From Methanolapillus ohkumae (GTDB taxonomy: Archaea > Halobacteriota > Methanosarcinia > Methanosarcinales > Methanosarcinaceae), in contig NZ_CP131061.1 of NCBI RefSeq assembly GCF_032594355.1, positions 434,001-498,000 of the forward strand: a DNA stretch of 64,000 nt. The letters are read 5' to 3'. A program made the translations under genes and the position numbers. The stretch's first letter is position 1, and each line of letters opens with the position of its first letter. The notes beneath the pieces are model-generated. The model had not been told where the DNA came from. It did not search any database and saw only the letters and a program-made list of their open reading frames with translations. Below are positions 1-13,255 of this stretch, one piece after another.

Positions 1-2578
1 CCATTTCAGCCATATCCGTTGCTTTTTCCAAAACCTTCAGTTTCCAGGCCGGGGTGGTGTACAAATAAATTTTCTTGGGCTTGATTTTTGCCACACGAAT
101 GATTTCTTCAATATCGGATAAGGTCTTTACAACAATGTCTTCGGCAACTTCCGCGGATTCATTCACGAATTCTGTTTTTTCGATCGGATAGGGCGCAAAA
201 GCAATGGACTTCGCATGTCCCAGGCGGCTCCAAATCTCCTCGCAAATGTGTGGAGTAAACGGCGCCATTAATTTCGTCCATGTTTCGACGACGTCCACCA
301 AACACCGTTCTCCGCCCCGTTTGTGGTACCATTTAATGTCATTGTAAATCAGGAAAAAGGCATTTTGAATGGCTTCTCGCGTGTGAATTTCATCCAAGGA
401 TTTATTGATCTCTCGAATATATTTTTGAATCCGGCTCTCAATCCATCGGTCAATGTGATTCAAATCCCCGGTTGGAATTGTACAGCCGCTTTCGATAATT
501 TGATTGGAAAACGTGTAAAACCGTCCGACTTGAGATTTGGCGGCTTCAATACCTTCCCGCTTCCAGTCGGCATCTTGCATTTGCTCGGAGGTTGATAAAA
601 TATACATTCGGGTAACGTCGGCGCCATATTCATCCACGGCTTGCTTAAGCGTCAGAAGCGGGCCTTTGGATTTACTCATTTTTTGTCCTTCCAATGATAC
701 AAATCCGTTTACAGCAATTGCTTTTGGCCATTTGGATTCGTCAAACAGCGCCACGTGGTGGAACAAAAAGAACAACAGGTGGTTTGGCACCAAATCTTTT
801 CCGGATGAGCGTAAATCCACCGGATACCAGTAATTGAATTCTTTTTGGATTTGGTCCAAAAAGGGTTCGGAAATTCCGATGTTTGCAGCCACTTCTTTTA
901 CCTTTCCGATTCCGAAAAAAACACAATTGAAAAATTCGGGTGTCAGCATGTCCATGGTGAGTGTTCCGGCATTTATGTGGCGGGAAATCGTATAATATGC
1001 CATGTAAATGGTGGAGTCTCCCAACGATTCAATCAGCCATTGCGGATCGCACGGCAATTTCGTGCCCAAGCCTTTGGTCCGGGCACAAGCCTTGTCTTTG
1101 AGCCAATCGATTTTATTTTCAAAATCCGCCCGAATCTCCGGTGGGATAATTTCCATTTGAGACAGGCACTTGTAGACTTGGTCTTTCCATTCCACATTGG
1201 AGTAATTCAAAAACCATTGTCCCTTGACCATGTTGACGACACACATGGTTCCGCACCGGCATTGAACCGGTTCGCTGAACTCGTAAAAAATATCTCCGAT
1301 TCCTTGAGCGATAAAATCTTGCGTCAATCGATCCTTAATTTTAGAAACCGGCATGCCTTTGTATTTTCCCGTGATGTCTTTGAGGGTTCCGCCATGGAAT
1401 TCGCGTCGGTATATTATTTTGGTTGCTTCTTCCGCTTTCGGATCTTTTTGGTCGGCAACACACAATTCCGCAATGGCGTCCGCTGCCGGGAATTCGCTGT
1501 ATTCCGGCACATCAATGACCGCGATTGGTCGGATGTCTCGGACATTTTCCGAAATGTTGTATTCCGACAAATCTTTGTCATACAAATCGCGCAGTGCCAG
1601 CAGGTCGTATGGAGCATGCGCGGGAACACTCATCACAACGCCGCTTCCGTTGTTTCCCCGGACAAACGAGGCCGGAAGAATGACAATAGTGTTGTCGGTC
1701 GACGGGTTTTTAAGTTTGAGGCCGATCAGCTCTTTTGCGTTGCATTTTTCCAAAAATTCAACGGTCCAATCGGTAAACTTAAGTTTATTGTATGCTTCTT
1801 TGCTGACCACCCAAAATTCTTCCAATTCATCCTTCTCCACACGAATCTTGACATATTCGATATTTGGGTTTAGCCACAGGTTGGTGACACCGTAAACGGT
1901 TTCCGGACGCAGGGTCGCGCACGGGAAAATCAGGTCTTTGTAGCGGAATTTAATCAGCGTATAATCGACAATGGTTGCTTCTTCTCCGCGCAAAATGTCG
2001 TGGTCTTCCACCGGATTGTTGTCGTGCGGACACCATTTGACGGGGTGGGAGCCTTTGCTGATGAGACCTTTGTCATAAAGAACCGTGTATTGCCACTCAA
2101 TAAATTTTTGAAACGCAGGGTCCATCGTTGTGAATTTTCGCCGCCAATCGATCGAATAGCCGATAATTTTCATCGCGTTTTCCGCTTCAACCTTAAAATA
2201 ATCCACGATTTTTTCCGGCTCATCCAGGGTTGGTAGAATATCTTTGGGAATTTGATGATATTTAGAATAAACGTCAAGGGTCTGTGCGTCACGGTCACGA
2301 ATCAGATCCGCAAGCCCGACAATCGGGGTTCCGGTCACGTGAAAGCCCATCGGATAAAGAACATGGAAACCTTGCATGCGTTTGTAGCGGGCGACAACGT
2401 CTCCGATGGTGAATGTCCGAGTGTGCCCGGCATGTAAATTTCCGTTTAAATAGGGGAACGGGATGGTGATAAAATATTTTTCTTTTCCAAAATCCGGATC
2501 CGCCTCAAAAATTTTATTTTTTTGCCACGTATCCTGCCATTTTTTTTCGGTTTCTAAGATGTTATATTCTTCCTGCAT
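1..2578 (-). CDS. leuS: Leucyl-tRNA synthetase (C-terminus beyond the window)
   Basis: Charges tRNA-Leu with leucine in the cytoplasm. Read on the minus strand from ATG 2576-2578, the protein starts MQEEYNILETEKKWQDTW and has the class I HIGH signature as HAGH about 45 residues in (IPFPYLNGNLHAGHTRTF). The second class I signature, KMSKSKG, is encoded at about 664-684. The frame stays open to base 1, giving about 859 codons; archaeal LeuRS is usually about 950 residues, so roughly the last tenth is missing. A GGAGAAGG ribosome binding site lies 3 bases before the start. The gene begins 43 bases after the thrC stop and is probably co-transcribed with it. Family assignment is firm; only the tail is unseen. 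Confidence 0.95.
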   Translation of the reverse strand, partial: MQEEYNILETEKKWQDTWQKNKIFEADPDFGKEKYFITIPFPYLNGNLHAGHTRTFTIGDVVARYKRMQGFHVLYPMGFHVTGTPIVGLADLIRDRDAQTLDVYSKYHQIPKDILPTLDEPEKIVDYFKVEAENAMKIIGYSIDWRRKFTTMDPAFQKFIEWQYTVLYDKGLISKGSHPVKWCPHDNNPVEDHDILRGEEATIVDYTLIKFRYKDLIFPCATLRPETVYGVTNLWLNPNIEYVKIRVEKDELEEFWVVSKEAYNKLKFTDWTVEFLEKCNAKELIGLKLKNPSTDNTIVILPASFVRGNNGSGVVMSVPAHAPYDLLALRDLYDKDLSEYNISENVRDIRPIAVIDVPEYSEFPAADAIAELCVADQKDPKAEEATKIIYRREFHGGTLKDITGKYKGMPVSKIKDRLTQDFIAQGIGDIFYEFSEPVQCRCGTMCVVNMVKGQWFLNYSNVEWKDQVYKCLSQMEIIPPEIRADFENKIDWLKDKACARTKGLGTKLPCDPQWLIESLGDSTIYMAYYTISRHINAGTLTMDMLTPEFFNCVFFGIGKVKEVAANIGISEPFLDQIQKEFNYWYPVDLRSSGKDLVPNHLLFFLFHHVALFDESKWPKAIAVNGFVSLEGQKMSKSKGPLLTLKQAVDEYGADVTRMYILSTSEQMQDADWKREGIEAAKSQVGRFYTFSNQIIESGCTIPTGDLNHIDRWIESRIQKYIREINKSLDEIHTREAIQNAFFLIYNDIKWYHKRGGERCLVDVVETWTKLMAPFTPHICEEIWSRLGHAKSIAFAPYPIEKTEFVNESAEVAEDIVVKTLSDIEEIIRVAKIKPKKIYLYTTPAWKLKVLEKATDMAEM

Positions 2579-2621
2579 AATCCTTCTCCGTTCCTGTTTT
2601 CTTCCTCTGTTTTTAGGAGGC

Positions 2622-3839
2622 TTATGAGAAAATGGCTTTTCTCAAAGCTTCAATGGTTGGCTCAACGGTGACCGGTTCAATGCAAACGCTGATCACTTCT
2701 TCGGGGTCTTTGAGCAAGTGTCCGGTGGTCACACAGACGACGGTTTCATCTTTGGAGATGATGCCCATGTCCACCAATTTTTTAAGTCCGGCAACGGAGG
2801 TTGCGCTGGCGGGTTCCACTCCGATTCCTTCAAGTTGGGCCAAATCTTTTTGGGCTTGAACAAGTTCGTCATCGGTGACGGATTCGGCGGTTCCGCTGGA
2901 TTCCCGAATGGCGGCCAATGCTTTTCGGGCGTTGACCGGATCTCCGATGCGAATGGCGGTGGCGATGGTTTCCGGATTCTTTTCCGGTGTAATATCTTTC
3001 GCACCGGATTTTATGGCTTTAACAATCGGACAAGCGCCGGCGGTTTGAATTCCGGTCATTTTTGGCCGACGGTCTGTGATTCCAAGGGTTACGAATTCTT
3101 TAAATCCTTTGTTAATGGCGGTGATGTTTCCGGCGTTTCCGACCGGCAAAACAACACGGTCCGGAACAGTAAAACCGAGTTGGTCGACAATTTCAAAAGC
3201 AATGGTTTTTTGTCCTTCCAGCCGGTACGGGTTAATCGAATTCAACAAATAGATGGGTTCTTGGTCGCACAATTCCCGGACTAAGAGGAGAGCGTCATCG
3301 AAATTTCCTTTAATCATAATGACTTTGGCGCCGTGCATGAGGGCTTGTCCGATTTTTCCAAGGGCGACTTTTCCGGCCGGCAAAAGAACAACGGACGGAA
3401 TTCCGGCTTTGGCACCGTAAATGGCGAGTGCGGCGGAAGTGTTTCCGGTGGATGCGCAAGCCACGGTTTTCATGCCGAGTTCGATGGCTTTTGAGACGCC
3501 GACGGTCATACCGCGGTCTTTAAAGGATCCGGTCGGATTCATTCCTTCATGTTTTACGTAAAGTTCCCGAATGCCGATTTTTTTGGCGAGCCGGTCGCAT
3601 TTGTAAAGCGGCGTTCCGCCTTCCCGGATGCTGACAGGCTCAATGCCGACTGGCAATAAGTCTTTGTATTTCCAAACGGAGGGTGCTTCGTTTTTGAGTT
3701 TATTCATATCCATGTTCTTTTTGATTTCATTGTAATCATAAATGACATCCAAAAGCCCATTGCATTTTTTACAGGTGTAAATAATCTCGGTTTTTTCAAA
3801 TTCGGCACCGCATTCGATGCATTTTAAATAGTATTTCAT
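2622..3839 (-). CDS. thrC: Threonine synthase
   Basis: PLP enzyme that converts O-phosphohomoserine to threonine, the last step of threonine synthesis. The 405-residue protein opens with a four-cysteine zinc-ribbon-like segment (C12, C15, then CKKC), usual for archaeal ThrC. The PLP lysine motif PTGSFKDRG follows near residue 102, and a PLP phosphate loop of the type LPVGNAGN lies near 230. Length and full co-linearity support an intact gene. The start ATG 3837-3839 has a GGAG site upstream, and a possible TATA box (CTTATATCA on the minus strand) lies near 3880-3890. It precedes leuS by 43 bases, so the two are probably one transcript. Confidence 0.95.
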   Translation of the reverse strand: MKYYLKCIECGAEFEKTEIIYTCKKCNGLLDVIYDYNEIKKNMDMNKLKNEAPSVWKYKDLLPVGIEPVSIREGGTPLYKCDRLAKKIGIRELYVKHEGMNPTGSFKDRGMTVGVSKAIELGMKTVACASTGNTSAALAIYGAKAGIPSVVLLPAGKVALGKIGQALMHGAKVIMIKGNFDDALLLVRELCDQEPIYLLNSINPYRLEGQKTIAFEIVDQLGFTVPDRVVLPVGNAGNITAINKGFKEFVTLGITDRRPKMTGIQTAGACPIVKAIKSGAKDITPEKNPETIATAIRIGDPVNARKALAAIRESSGTAESVTDDELVQAQKDLAQLEGIGVEPASATSVAGLKKLVDMGIISKDETVVCVTTGHLLKDPEEVISVCIEPVTVEPTIEALRKAIFS

Positions 3840-4170
3840 TTTTGCCGGCTCCTTTTCTTGTGAATGAATCGTTGGAATGATATAAGTTTTATTTTGTATT
3901 TTTTTATTTATTGTTATCTGTCTCTTTTGAAGAAATAGGGATTTTAGAACAGTTTTATGGATTATTAAGGTTGTGATTTCCTGACTCGTTTTTTATTTAC
4001 TTTGGCAGGGAAATAGTCAAGGTATTGGTTTTTTCAATTGTTGTAACCTGTTACCTATATTTTTTCAGTCGTGTAATTTGTTGCCCATTTTTTCAATTAT
4101 TATAACTTGTTGCCTATTTTTTTCAATAGTTGCCTATTCTATTCATTTTTATAAAATTAATACGTCAAAA

Positions 4171-4182
4171 CCTTTATATATT
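4171..4182 (+). promoter_or_regulatory. Upstream rRNA promoter (TATA box)
   Basis: AACCTTTATATATTT matches an archaeal TATA box, with an A-rich stretch before it where the BRE would sit. Transcription would start about 25 bases downstream, near 4205. Inferred from sequence and position ahead of the 16S gene. Confidence 0.6.
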
Positions 4183-4324
4183 TCTCATCTCTCTTAGGTG
4201 TCCCTTCAATTCTATGAATTGCAAGGTAAAAATGGTTCATTCACTTTTCAACAAGTCCGCCAAAAATTGTGCCTGATTTGTTTTAATTTGTTTGATTCGT
4301 TACGTTTGAAGAGTTCTGCGAAAA

Positions 4325-4336
4325 CCTTTAAATATC
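4325..4336 (+). promoter_or_regulatory. Second rRNA promoter (TATA box)
   Basis: AAAACCTTTAAATATCAC nearly repeats the context of the box 154 bases upstream (AAAACCTTTATATATT). This suggests two tandem rRNA promoters sharing an AAAACCTTTA core. The start site would be near 4358. Confidence 0.5.
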
Positions 4337-4453
4337 ACAAAGCTCTTTGAAGTATCTCTTGCGTTGCGAGATTTTGCGAAGCAAAATCGCAAAGCATGGA
4401 AATAACAATTATCCAATTAATAATGAGGTCCGGAGTTTTTTCCGTGACTGATA

Positions 4454-4495
4454 TGTGACCTGATGTTTCGGTAAACTCTGACGGTGGTTTTTGAA
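4454..4495 (+). other. 5' arm of pre-16S bulge-helix-bulge processing stem
   Basis: TGTGACCTGATGTTT (4454-4468) is the exact reverse complement of 6272-6286 after the 16S gene. TCTGACGGTG (4477 on) pairs with CACCGTCAGA before it. Between these two helices lie a short central helix and three-base bulges on opposite strands (AAC here, AAA on the other arm). This is the cleavage substrate of the archaeal splicing endonuclease. Confidence 0.85.
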
Positions 4496-4769
4496 AACAA
4501 AATTCTTAACCACGCGAAAAGTGTGAAATCGAAAAACATCAACAAAATGTGTACTGCAAGTGAATGCAAATCTTAAAAAGAAGGGAGTTTTTTGCATTTT
4601 GAAAAATTTGATTTCAAGCAACCGCTTGAGAAAGTATTTGACAAAATGACAGCAAAAAAGCTCAACTTGTTTTTGGTTGTTTTCTCTTGACCAATTTCGT
4701 TTTGTTTTTCCCAAAAACTAAAATTAAAATAAAAGCTTGTGCAGGCAAAATAAATTGATTGCCGTAATA

Positions 4770-6242
<1,473 letters not shown>

Positions 6243-6246
6243 AAGA

Positions 6247-6286
6247 ACAAAAACACCGTCAGATGCCGAAAAAACATCAGGTCACA
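6247..6286 (+). other. 3' arm of pre-16S bulge-helix-bulge processing stem
   Basis: CACCGTCAGA, TGCCG, AAA and AAACATCAGGTCACA pair back to 4454-4495 with two three-base bulges around a short helix. The arm begins 5 bases after the 16S 3' end. Confidence 0.85.
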
Positions 6287-6369
6287 AAAAATAAAATTAC
6301 TCCAATTACTCGAAAAAAAGCGGGTCTAAGCCCCCCAAAAATGGGTCAAAAGCCCGCAAAAATCAACAG

Positions 6370-6442
6370 GGGCTTGTAGATCAGCTGGAAGATCGCTCCC
6401 TTTGCAAGGGAGAGGCCTGGGGTTCAAATCCCCACAAGTCCA
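6370..6442 (+). tRNA. tRNA-Ala (TGC)
   Basis: A 73-base cloverleaf in the 16S-23S spacer, the usual place for tRNA-Ala in euryarchaea. The acceptor stem is GGGCTTG/CAAGTCC with one G-T pair. The anticodon stem-loop CTCCCTTTGCAAGGGAG carries anticodon TGC, the T arm is GGGGTTCAAATCCCC, and the discriminator base is A. CCA is not encoded. Confidence 0.97.
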
Positions 6443-6574
6443 TTTTTTCGGGTTAAAACCGGAAATAAAATTCCAAAATAATGAATCGGAAATAAAATTC
6501 CAAAAAAGGAAAAACCGTTTTAAAATATGTTTTAAAAAACATGACCTATGTTTCTTAAAATTAAAAATTCGGTT

Positions 6575-6640
6575 TTAGAGGTTCGATTCCTCTGATAAAG
6601 TTAAAATGCACCCCGTGAAATTTCGCGGGGGAAGGACGGA
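6575..6640 (+). other. T-arm-like hairpin and second hairpin in the rRNA spacer
   Basis: AGAGG TTCGATT CCTCT (about 6581-6597) has exactly the form of a tRNA T arm, but no matching D or anticodon arm precedes it. A second hairpin, CCCCGTGAAA/TTTCGCGGGG, follows at about 6611-6630. The first may be a tRNA remnant or simply part of the spacer RNA fold; the sequence does not decide. Confidence 0.45.
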
Positions 6641-6858
6641 TGAAAGGCACAAAAGCCAATTGCTTTTCGCGTGAAGTCATGTAAAGGATTGAGACATAAA
6701 CGACAATTTTTCGTGGTTCTTTGATTTTTTAAAATAAATTTGAGAGCCCTTTTTGTTCAATGCTGACAAAAAATGAGAGAAATTGTCCGGGAAAAATCTT
6801 TGAATAAAATTCTGACCAAATTTTAAAATTTGTGATGGTTTTGTTTTAAAGAATTAAA

Positions 6859-6896
6859 CTTGGTTATATCAGACGCCTACTGAAAAAGTCGGTTTG
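6859..6896 (+). other. 5' arm of pre-23S bulge-helix-bulge processing stem
   Basis: Reading 5' to 3', CTTGGTTATAT, TCAGA, CGCC (6874-6877), bulge TAC, TGAAAAA and CGGTTTG pair with the region 9817-9857. This gives the canonical arrangement: four-base-pair central helix (CGCC/GGCG) and a three-base bulge on each strand (TAC and ATA). Confidence 0.85.
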
Positions 6897-9812
<2,916 letters not shown>

Positions 9813-9816
9813 CCGG

Positions 9817-9857
9817 CAAACCGAGTTTTTCAGGCGATATCTGAAAATATGACCAAG
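9817..9857 (+). other. 3' arm of pre-23S bulge-helix-bulge processing stem
   Basis: CAAACCG, TTTTTCA, GGCG (9833-9836), bulge ATA, TCTGA and ATATGACCAAG pair with 6859-6896. The outer helix contains one G-T pair and an unpaired AA. Confidence 0.85.
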
Positions 9858-9973
9858 GCAATTAAAAATAAAAATAGTTCCCGAAAAATAATAGTTTCAA
9901 TCCAAATACATGACATTCATGCCAAAACGTTTAAATCCGTTTTATTCATTAATCCATTCCACTTAAAGCGAGG

Positions 9974-10101
9974 TCTTTGGCGGCCATAGCGGCGGGGAAA
10001 CTCCTGTACCCATACCGAACACAGAAGATAAGCCCGCCGGCGTTCTTTACTGTACTGAAGTGTGCGAGCCTTCGGGAAATACTGATCGCTGCCAAAGGCC
10101 T
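9974..10101 (+). rRNA. rrf: 5S ribosomal RNA
   Basis: The terminal stem TTTGGCGGC/GCTGCCAAA encloses about 125 bases with the 5S signatures GGCGGCCATAGCGGC and CCCATACCGAACACAGAAG. It is the last gene of the rRNA operon. A T-rich tract follows from about 10102 and is the likely terminator. Confidence 0.95.
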
Positions 10102-10719
10102 TTCTTTATCTTTAATTCAACTTTTTCATTTTTTTATCAATGAATGCTTTCTCTTCTATTTTTTATCAATAAATTTCCTCTCTCTATTTTTCTCTGATTT
10201 CTGAGATTTTTCCGTTTCTCTTTTTTTGTGCTTATTCGTCCGGACGGGCGGCGCCGGGAAGGGGATCGGTCCGTTTTTGAAAGGACTTTTTCAGGAAGAA
10301 ATTCTTGGGCATTTTTCCAGTTCACATGGATTCATTTTTTAATTTTTTGATTCATATGCGAAAACGGGGGGCATTTTTTAATTCTTAGGCTATGTGCAAG
10401 TGTTTGGGATGAACTCTCTCTATCAATCTTATTTTTACACAAAGCATAACGCCATTTCAGACGCATGGCGTCTGAAATGGCGGAGATTCAATAGAATGAA
10501 AGCAGCAATAGATTGGACAAAAATGAAAATGATGTCGCAAGCAAGAGGAAACTAAAATAAGTGCATCCATAATATTTCGCATGTAAAATAAGAATCAAAT
10601 AAAAGAAAAGTGAAAAGAATATAAAAGAAAAAAGAAAGAAAATAAAAAAATCTAAAAAGAAGGGCATCCATAAAAAAGTGAAAAGAAAATGAAAAAGCCT
10701 TTTTCTCTTCTCTTTTTTC
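10102..10719. other. Intergenic region with a perfect palindrome
   Basis: No gene seen. T-rich DNA after 5S (10102-10200) is probably the operon terminator. At 10450-10482 there is a 15-base perfect inverted repeat (CGCCATTTCAGACGC, loop ATG, then its complement), the only GC-rich patch in the gap. Purine-rich DNA made of AAAAGAAAA-type stretches follows (10590-10690). Confidence 0.6.
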
Positions 10720-11370
10720 TTATGGTTGGGTTGGTTTTAATTTTTGCTGATTATTTTTCAAAATTTCAATTATTCTATTCATTCCGTCCTCGTTTTTGCA
10801 GGTATTTGTCAAAATAACCGCCTTTGGATTGATTTGAGATACACTCTCTTGAATCATGTTTTTAGTTGCGGGATCAATCAAATCCGTTTTATTCAATACA
10901 ACCACTTCAGATACTTGAATTTGGTCAAATGCCATTTTTTTCTTTTCTTTGACATTTTTAAAGAAGCGGGCACAATCTACAAACGTAATCAGCGGTGCAA
11001 AATCAAAACCATCCATTTCATCTAAACCGCTTCCGCAGGCTTTGGTCGCCGCCAGGTTTAATTCTTCCCGAACAACAAGCGGCGATACATTTTCTTTCGG
11101 CTCAATGAATAAAATTTCCGGATGGGCTTTCTCAATCAATTGCGCAACCGACGTCGTAATCGCCGCCTTTAAATTACACGTTACACAGGCCATAGTCACT
11201 TCCTGCGTTTTCACATCATAATTCAAAAGATCGCCCTCCATCTCAATTTCGCCAACTTCGTTGATGAGAACGGCGACTTTTTTTCCGGCTTTTGCAAAAT
11301 ATTTTCCCAAGGATTGAATAGCGGTTGTCTTTCCGCTTCCTAAAAAACCACCGATAATTATTATTTTCAT
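10720..11370 (-). CDS. G3E-family (CobW/HypB/UreG-type) GTPase
   Basis: A 216-residue nucleotide-binding protein of the metal-chaperone/cofactor-maturation GTPase family. The P loop is GGFLGSGKTT (residues 7-16), followed by the NEVGEIEMEGDLL segment and the guanine-specificity motif NKTDL near 160. The family metal-binding motif CxCC appears as CVTC near 62-65, a known variation that still offers two cysteines. The start is the ATG at 11368-11370 with no clear ribosome binding site. A GAAAAAG/CTTTTTC hairpin with T tract lies just after the stop (10691-10706). Client enzyme is unknown: nickel, cobalt or corrinoid protein maturation are all possible. Neighbours (rRNA, tRNA-Cys) give no clue. 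Confidence 0.8.
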   Translation of the reverse strand: MKIIIIGGFLGSGKTTAIQSLGKYFAKAGKKVAVLINEVGEIEMEGDLLNYDVKTQEVTMACVTCNLKAAITTSVAQLIEKAHPEILFIEPKENVSPLVVREELNLAATKACGSGLDEMDGFDFAPLITFVDCARFFKNVKEKKKMAFDQIQVSEVVVLNKTDLIDPATKNMIQESVSQINPKAVILTNTCKNEDGMNRIIEILKNNQQKLKPTQP

Positions 11371-11524
11371 GCTGCATGCTTCTTATTTTTAATTTTTGAT
11401 TTTTCAACAAGTTTTATTTTTTCTTTTTCTTCTTTATTCATTTTTATTTCATTTAATCTTTTCATTACCGCATATTTTAAATAAAAGAAAAGCCACTAGT
11501 TCAATCCTCAAATTACATCATTGT

Positions 11525-11596
11525 GCCAACGTGGCAGAGCGGCTATGCGTTCGCCTGCAGAGCGAATATATTTCGGTTCGAATCCGGACGTTGGCT
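11525..11596 (+). tRNA. tRNA-Cys (GCA)
   Basis: A 72-base cloverleaf. Acceptor stem GCCAACG/CGTTGGC, anticodon arm TTCGC CTGCAGA GCGAA with anticodon GCA, T arm CGGTTCGAATCCG, discriminator T. No intron and no encoded CCA. A possible TATA box (CATATTTTAAATA) lies near 11468-11480. Confidence 0.96.
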
Positions 11597-11612
11597 TGAG
11601 AACAAAACGAAT

Positions 11613-11640
11613 AAACGGCGCCGAAAGGCGCCGTTTGTTT
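11613..11640 (+). terminator. tRNA-Cys terminator hairpin
   Basis: AAACGGCGCC, loop GAAA, GGCGCCGTTT, then TGTTTTTAATT. A perfect ten-base-pair stem with a GNRA-type loop and a T tract, 17 bases after the tRNA. Confidence 0.8.
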
Positions 11641-11812
11641 TTAATTCTTCTGTTTTATTTCATTTTTTTAAAGAATTAAAAAAGATTAGAAGAGGGCTTT
11701 TTTATTCAACCTTCTTCAATTCATTTCTTGCATTTTTCTTTTTCTCATTATCTTTTTTGTTTTTTTATTTTTTGATTTCTTTTTACTCTTTCTCGTTACC
11801 GATCACGTTTTC

Positions 11813-13255
11813 TTAGTTTTTTAATCCGGGATCTTTGGGTTTTAAGTTATAATATGCGTATACGGCTGCCGCGACAATCAGGATGAAGATTGCGATAGAT
11901 GTCGGAATCTTTTTCCCATACGTACTCCATTTGGTTTTAGAATTCACCGAAGAATTATCCTCACTTTCCTGATTTGCTGCGCTTGGCAAACTTGTGCTTG
12001 ATTCAGATATATTGCTTCCAAATTCATTTTCTTTACCATTTTCCGGAGTTGTATTATTTTTGGAATCATCCGACGGATCATTTTCGGTCATTTCTTCTAA
12101 AACCGTATCAAAAACAGCGGCTTTTCCAAACCCGCCGCTTGAACTTATCTCTTCAATGTCAATGATGACATCATCGTCACCTATGCCGCCGCCCTCTCCC
12201 AACGTCTCAATAATTCTGGCCTCTTCATGAAGGATGAGTTCTATATTTTCGGGATCGACGAAATCTTCAATGAAATAAGTTCCGGGCGGAACGTATATTT
12301 TGTTTCCTCCATTGAAGTTGGTTTTTCCCAAAATCCCGCTTAAAATTTGACCGCTTTCTTCGGCACCATTGGTTGGATTCAATATGTGATATTTTTTCAC
12401 AATCAGCTTCCCCGAATTCCAAATCCCGTTATCGTTTGAAATCAAAATAGAGTCGTTCAAAATATCAATTCCGGCCGGCCCGTTTACATTTTCAAGAACC
12501 AAATCTGTCGTATTAGTCAAATTATATTCTTCTAAGATAATCATCAGTTCTTCGGAATTAACCACTCCGGTAAAATTAACCTTGTCCGTTCCGATATCCG
12601 CATCATTTCCAAACTCTTGATTGTTGACATTTATTCCTCCCCATGAGTTATTTTCAGTCGTTCCGGTGACTGTTAAGTTAATTCCTTGGGCAATTGTAAT
12701 CCCAAAGCCGCCATTGTCTTTCGCCGTTAAGTTTGTAAAAGAAGAATCTACGACACGATTGAAGTCAAACGCCGTTTTTACCATGTTGATGGCGGTGACA
12801 TTATCAAAAATAAGTCCTGAGGTCGTTCGCGCTCGAAATCCGTAGTCTGCAATTCCGTTTCCATCCAAGGTGACATTTTTAATGACTGTATTGTTTCCGG
12901 TAATCTGAAAACCATTACTTTTAGAGGTTAATTGAATGACTGGCACCTCTCCGGGGATGTTTGTCACAGTGATTCCATCTCTACTGATTAGATATTGAGA
13001 AATAGTGTATGTTCCATTGACAAGATAAATCGTTGAGCCGGCAAGGGCTTTTGTCAACGTCTCATTCAATAATTCCATATTTTCAATTCGAATATGGTCG
13101 GATTCGTCGGGAGTCCAGCCACTTAAATCCTCATTCGCTGAAATAATATAGGGATTTTCCGGGCTCCCGTCTCCATCAAGAGCAGCAGCCGTTTCGGTTA
13201 ATATCAAAATGGTCAACCAAAATAAAAAAGCGAATCTTATTCGTTTTTTTGTCAT
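11813..13255 (-). CDS. Surface-anchored parallel beta-helix protein A
   Basis: Exported protein of about 480 residues. An N-terminal hydrophobic segment (FAFLFWLTILILTETAAA) acts as signal sequence. The body, about residues 30-350, is rich in short N/G/V/I repeats of the right-handed beta-helix/NosD type. A low-complexity linker rich in N, S, T and E starts with SGGFGKAAV at about 374. One transmembrane helix (IAIFILIVAAAVYAYY) and a short charged tail end the protein. The ATG at 13253-13255 is preferred over an upstream TTG because GGAG lies 8 bases before it. Its nearest relative in the window is the gene upstream (13811-15223), from which it differs mainly in the linker. It is probably glycosylated and outside the cell; ligand or partner unknown. 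Confidence 0.75.
   Translation of the reverse strand: MTKKRIRFAFLFWLTILILTETAAALDGDGSPENPYIISANEDLSGWTPDESDHIRIENMELLNETLTKALAGSTIYLVNGTYTISQYLISRDGITVTNIPGEVPVIQLTSKSNGFQITGNNTVIKNVTLDGNGIADYGFRARTTSGLIFDNVTAINMVKTAFDFNRVVDSSFTNLTAKDNGGFGITIAQGINLTVTGTTENNSWGGINVNNQEFGNDADIGTDKVNFTGVVNSEELMIILEEYNLTNTTDLVLENVNGPAGIDILNDSILISNDNGIWNSGKLIVKKYHILNPTNGAEESGQILSGILGKTNFNGGNKIYVPPGTYFIEDFVDPENIELILHEEARIIETLGEGGGIGDDDVIIDIEEISSSGGFGKAAVFDTVLEEMTENDPSDDSKNNTTPENGKENEFGSNISESSTSLPSAANQESEDNSSVNSKTKWSTYGKKIPTSIAIFILIVAAAVYAYYNLKPKDPGLKN

Larger units (their letters stand above)
3840..4769 (+). other. rRNA operon leader and upstream region
   Basis: No gene is supported here. The segment 4020-4140 holds four decayed copies of a TTGTTGCCTATTTTTTCAAT-like unit. 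Two TATA boxes follow (4173-4180 and 4327-4334). A hairpin with arms GATTTTGC and GCAAAATC lies at 4370-4391. The 5' arm of the pre-16S processing stem is at 4454-4495. The remainder is AT-rich leader RNA. Confidence 0.7.

Noticed and set aside
845..1873. 342-codon plus-strand open frame and neighbours opposite leuS
   Set aside because: Mirror frames of leuS, which shows HAGH and KMSKS motifs on the minus strand; no ribosome binding site or family features.
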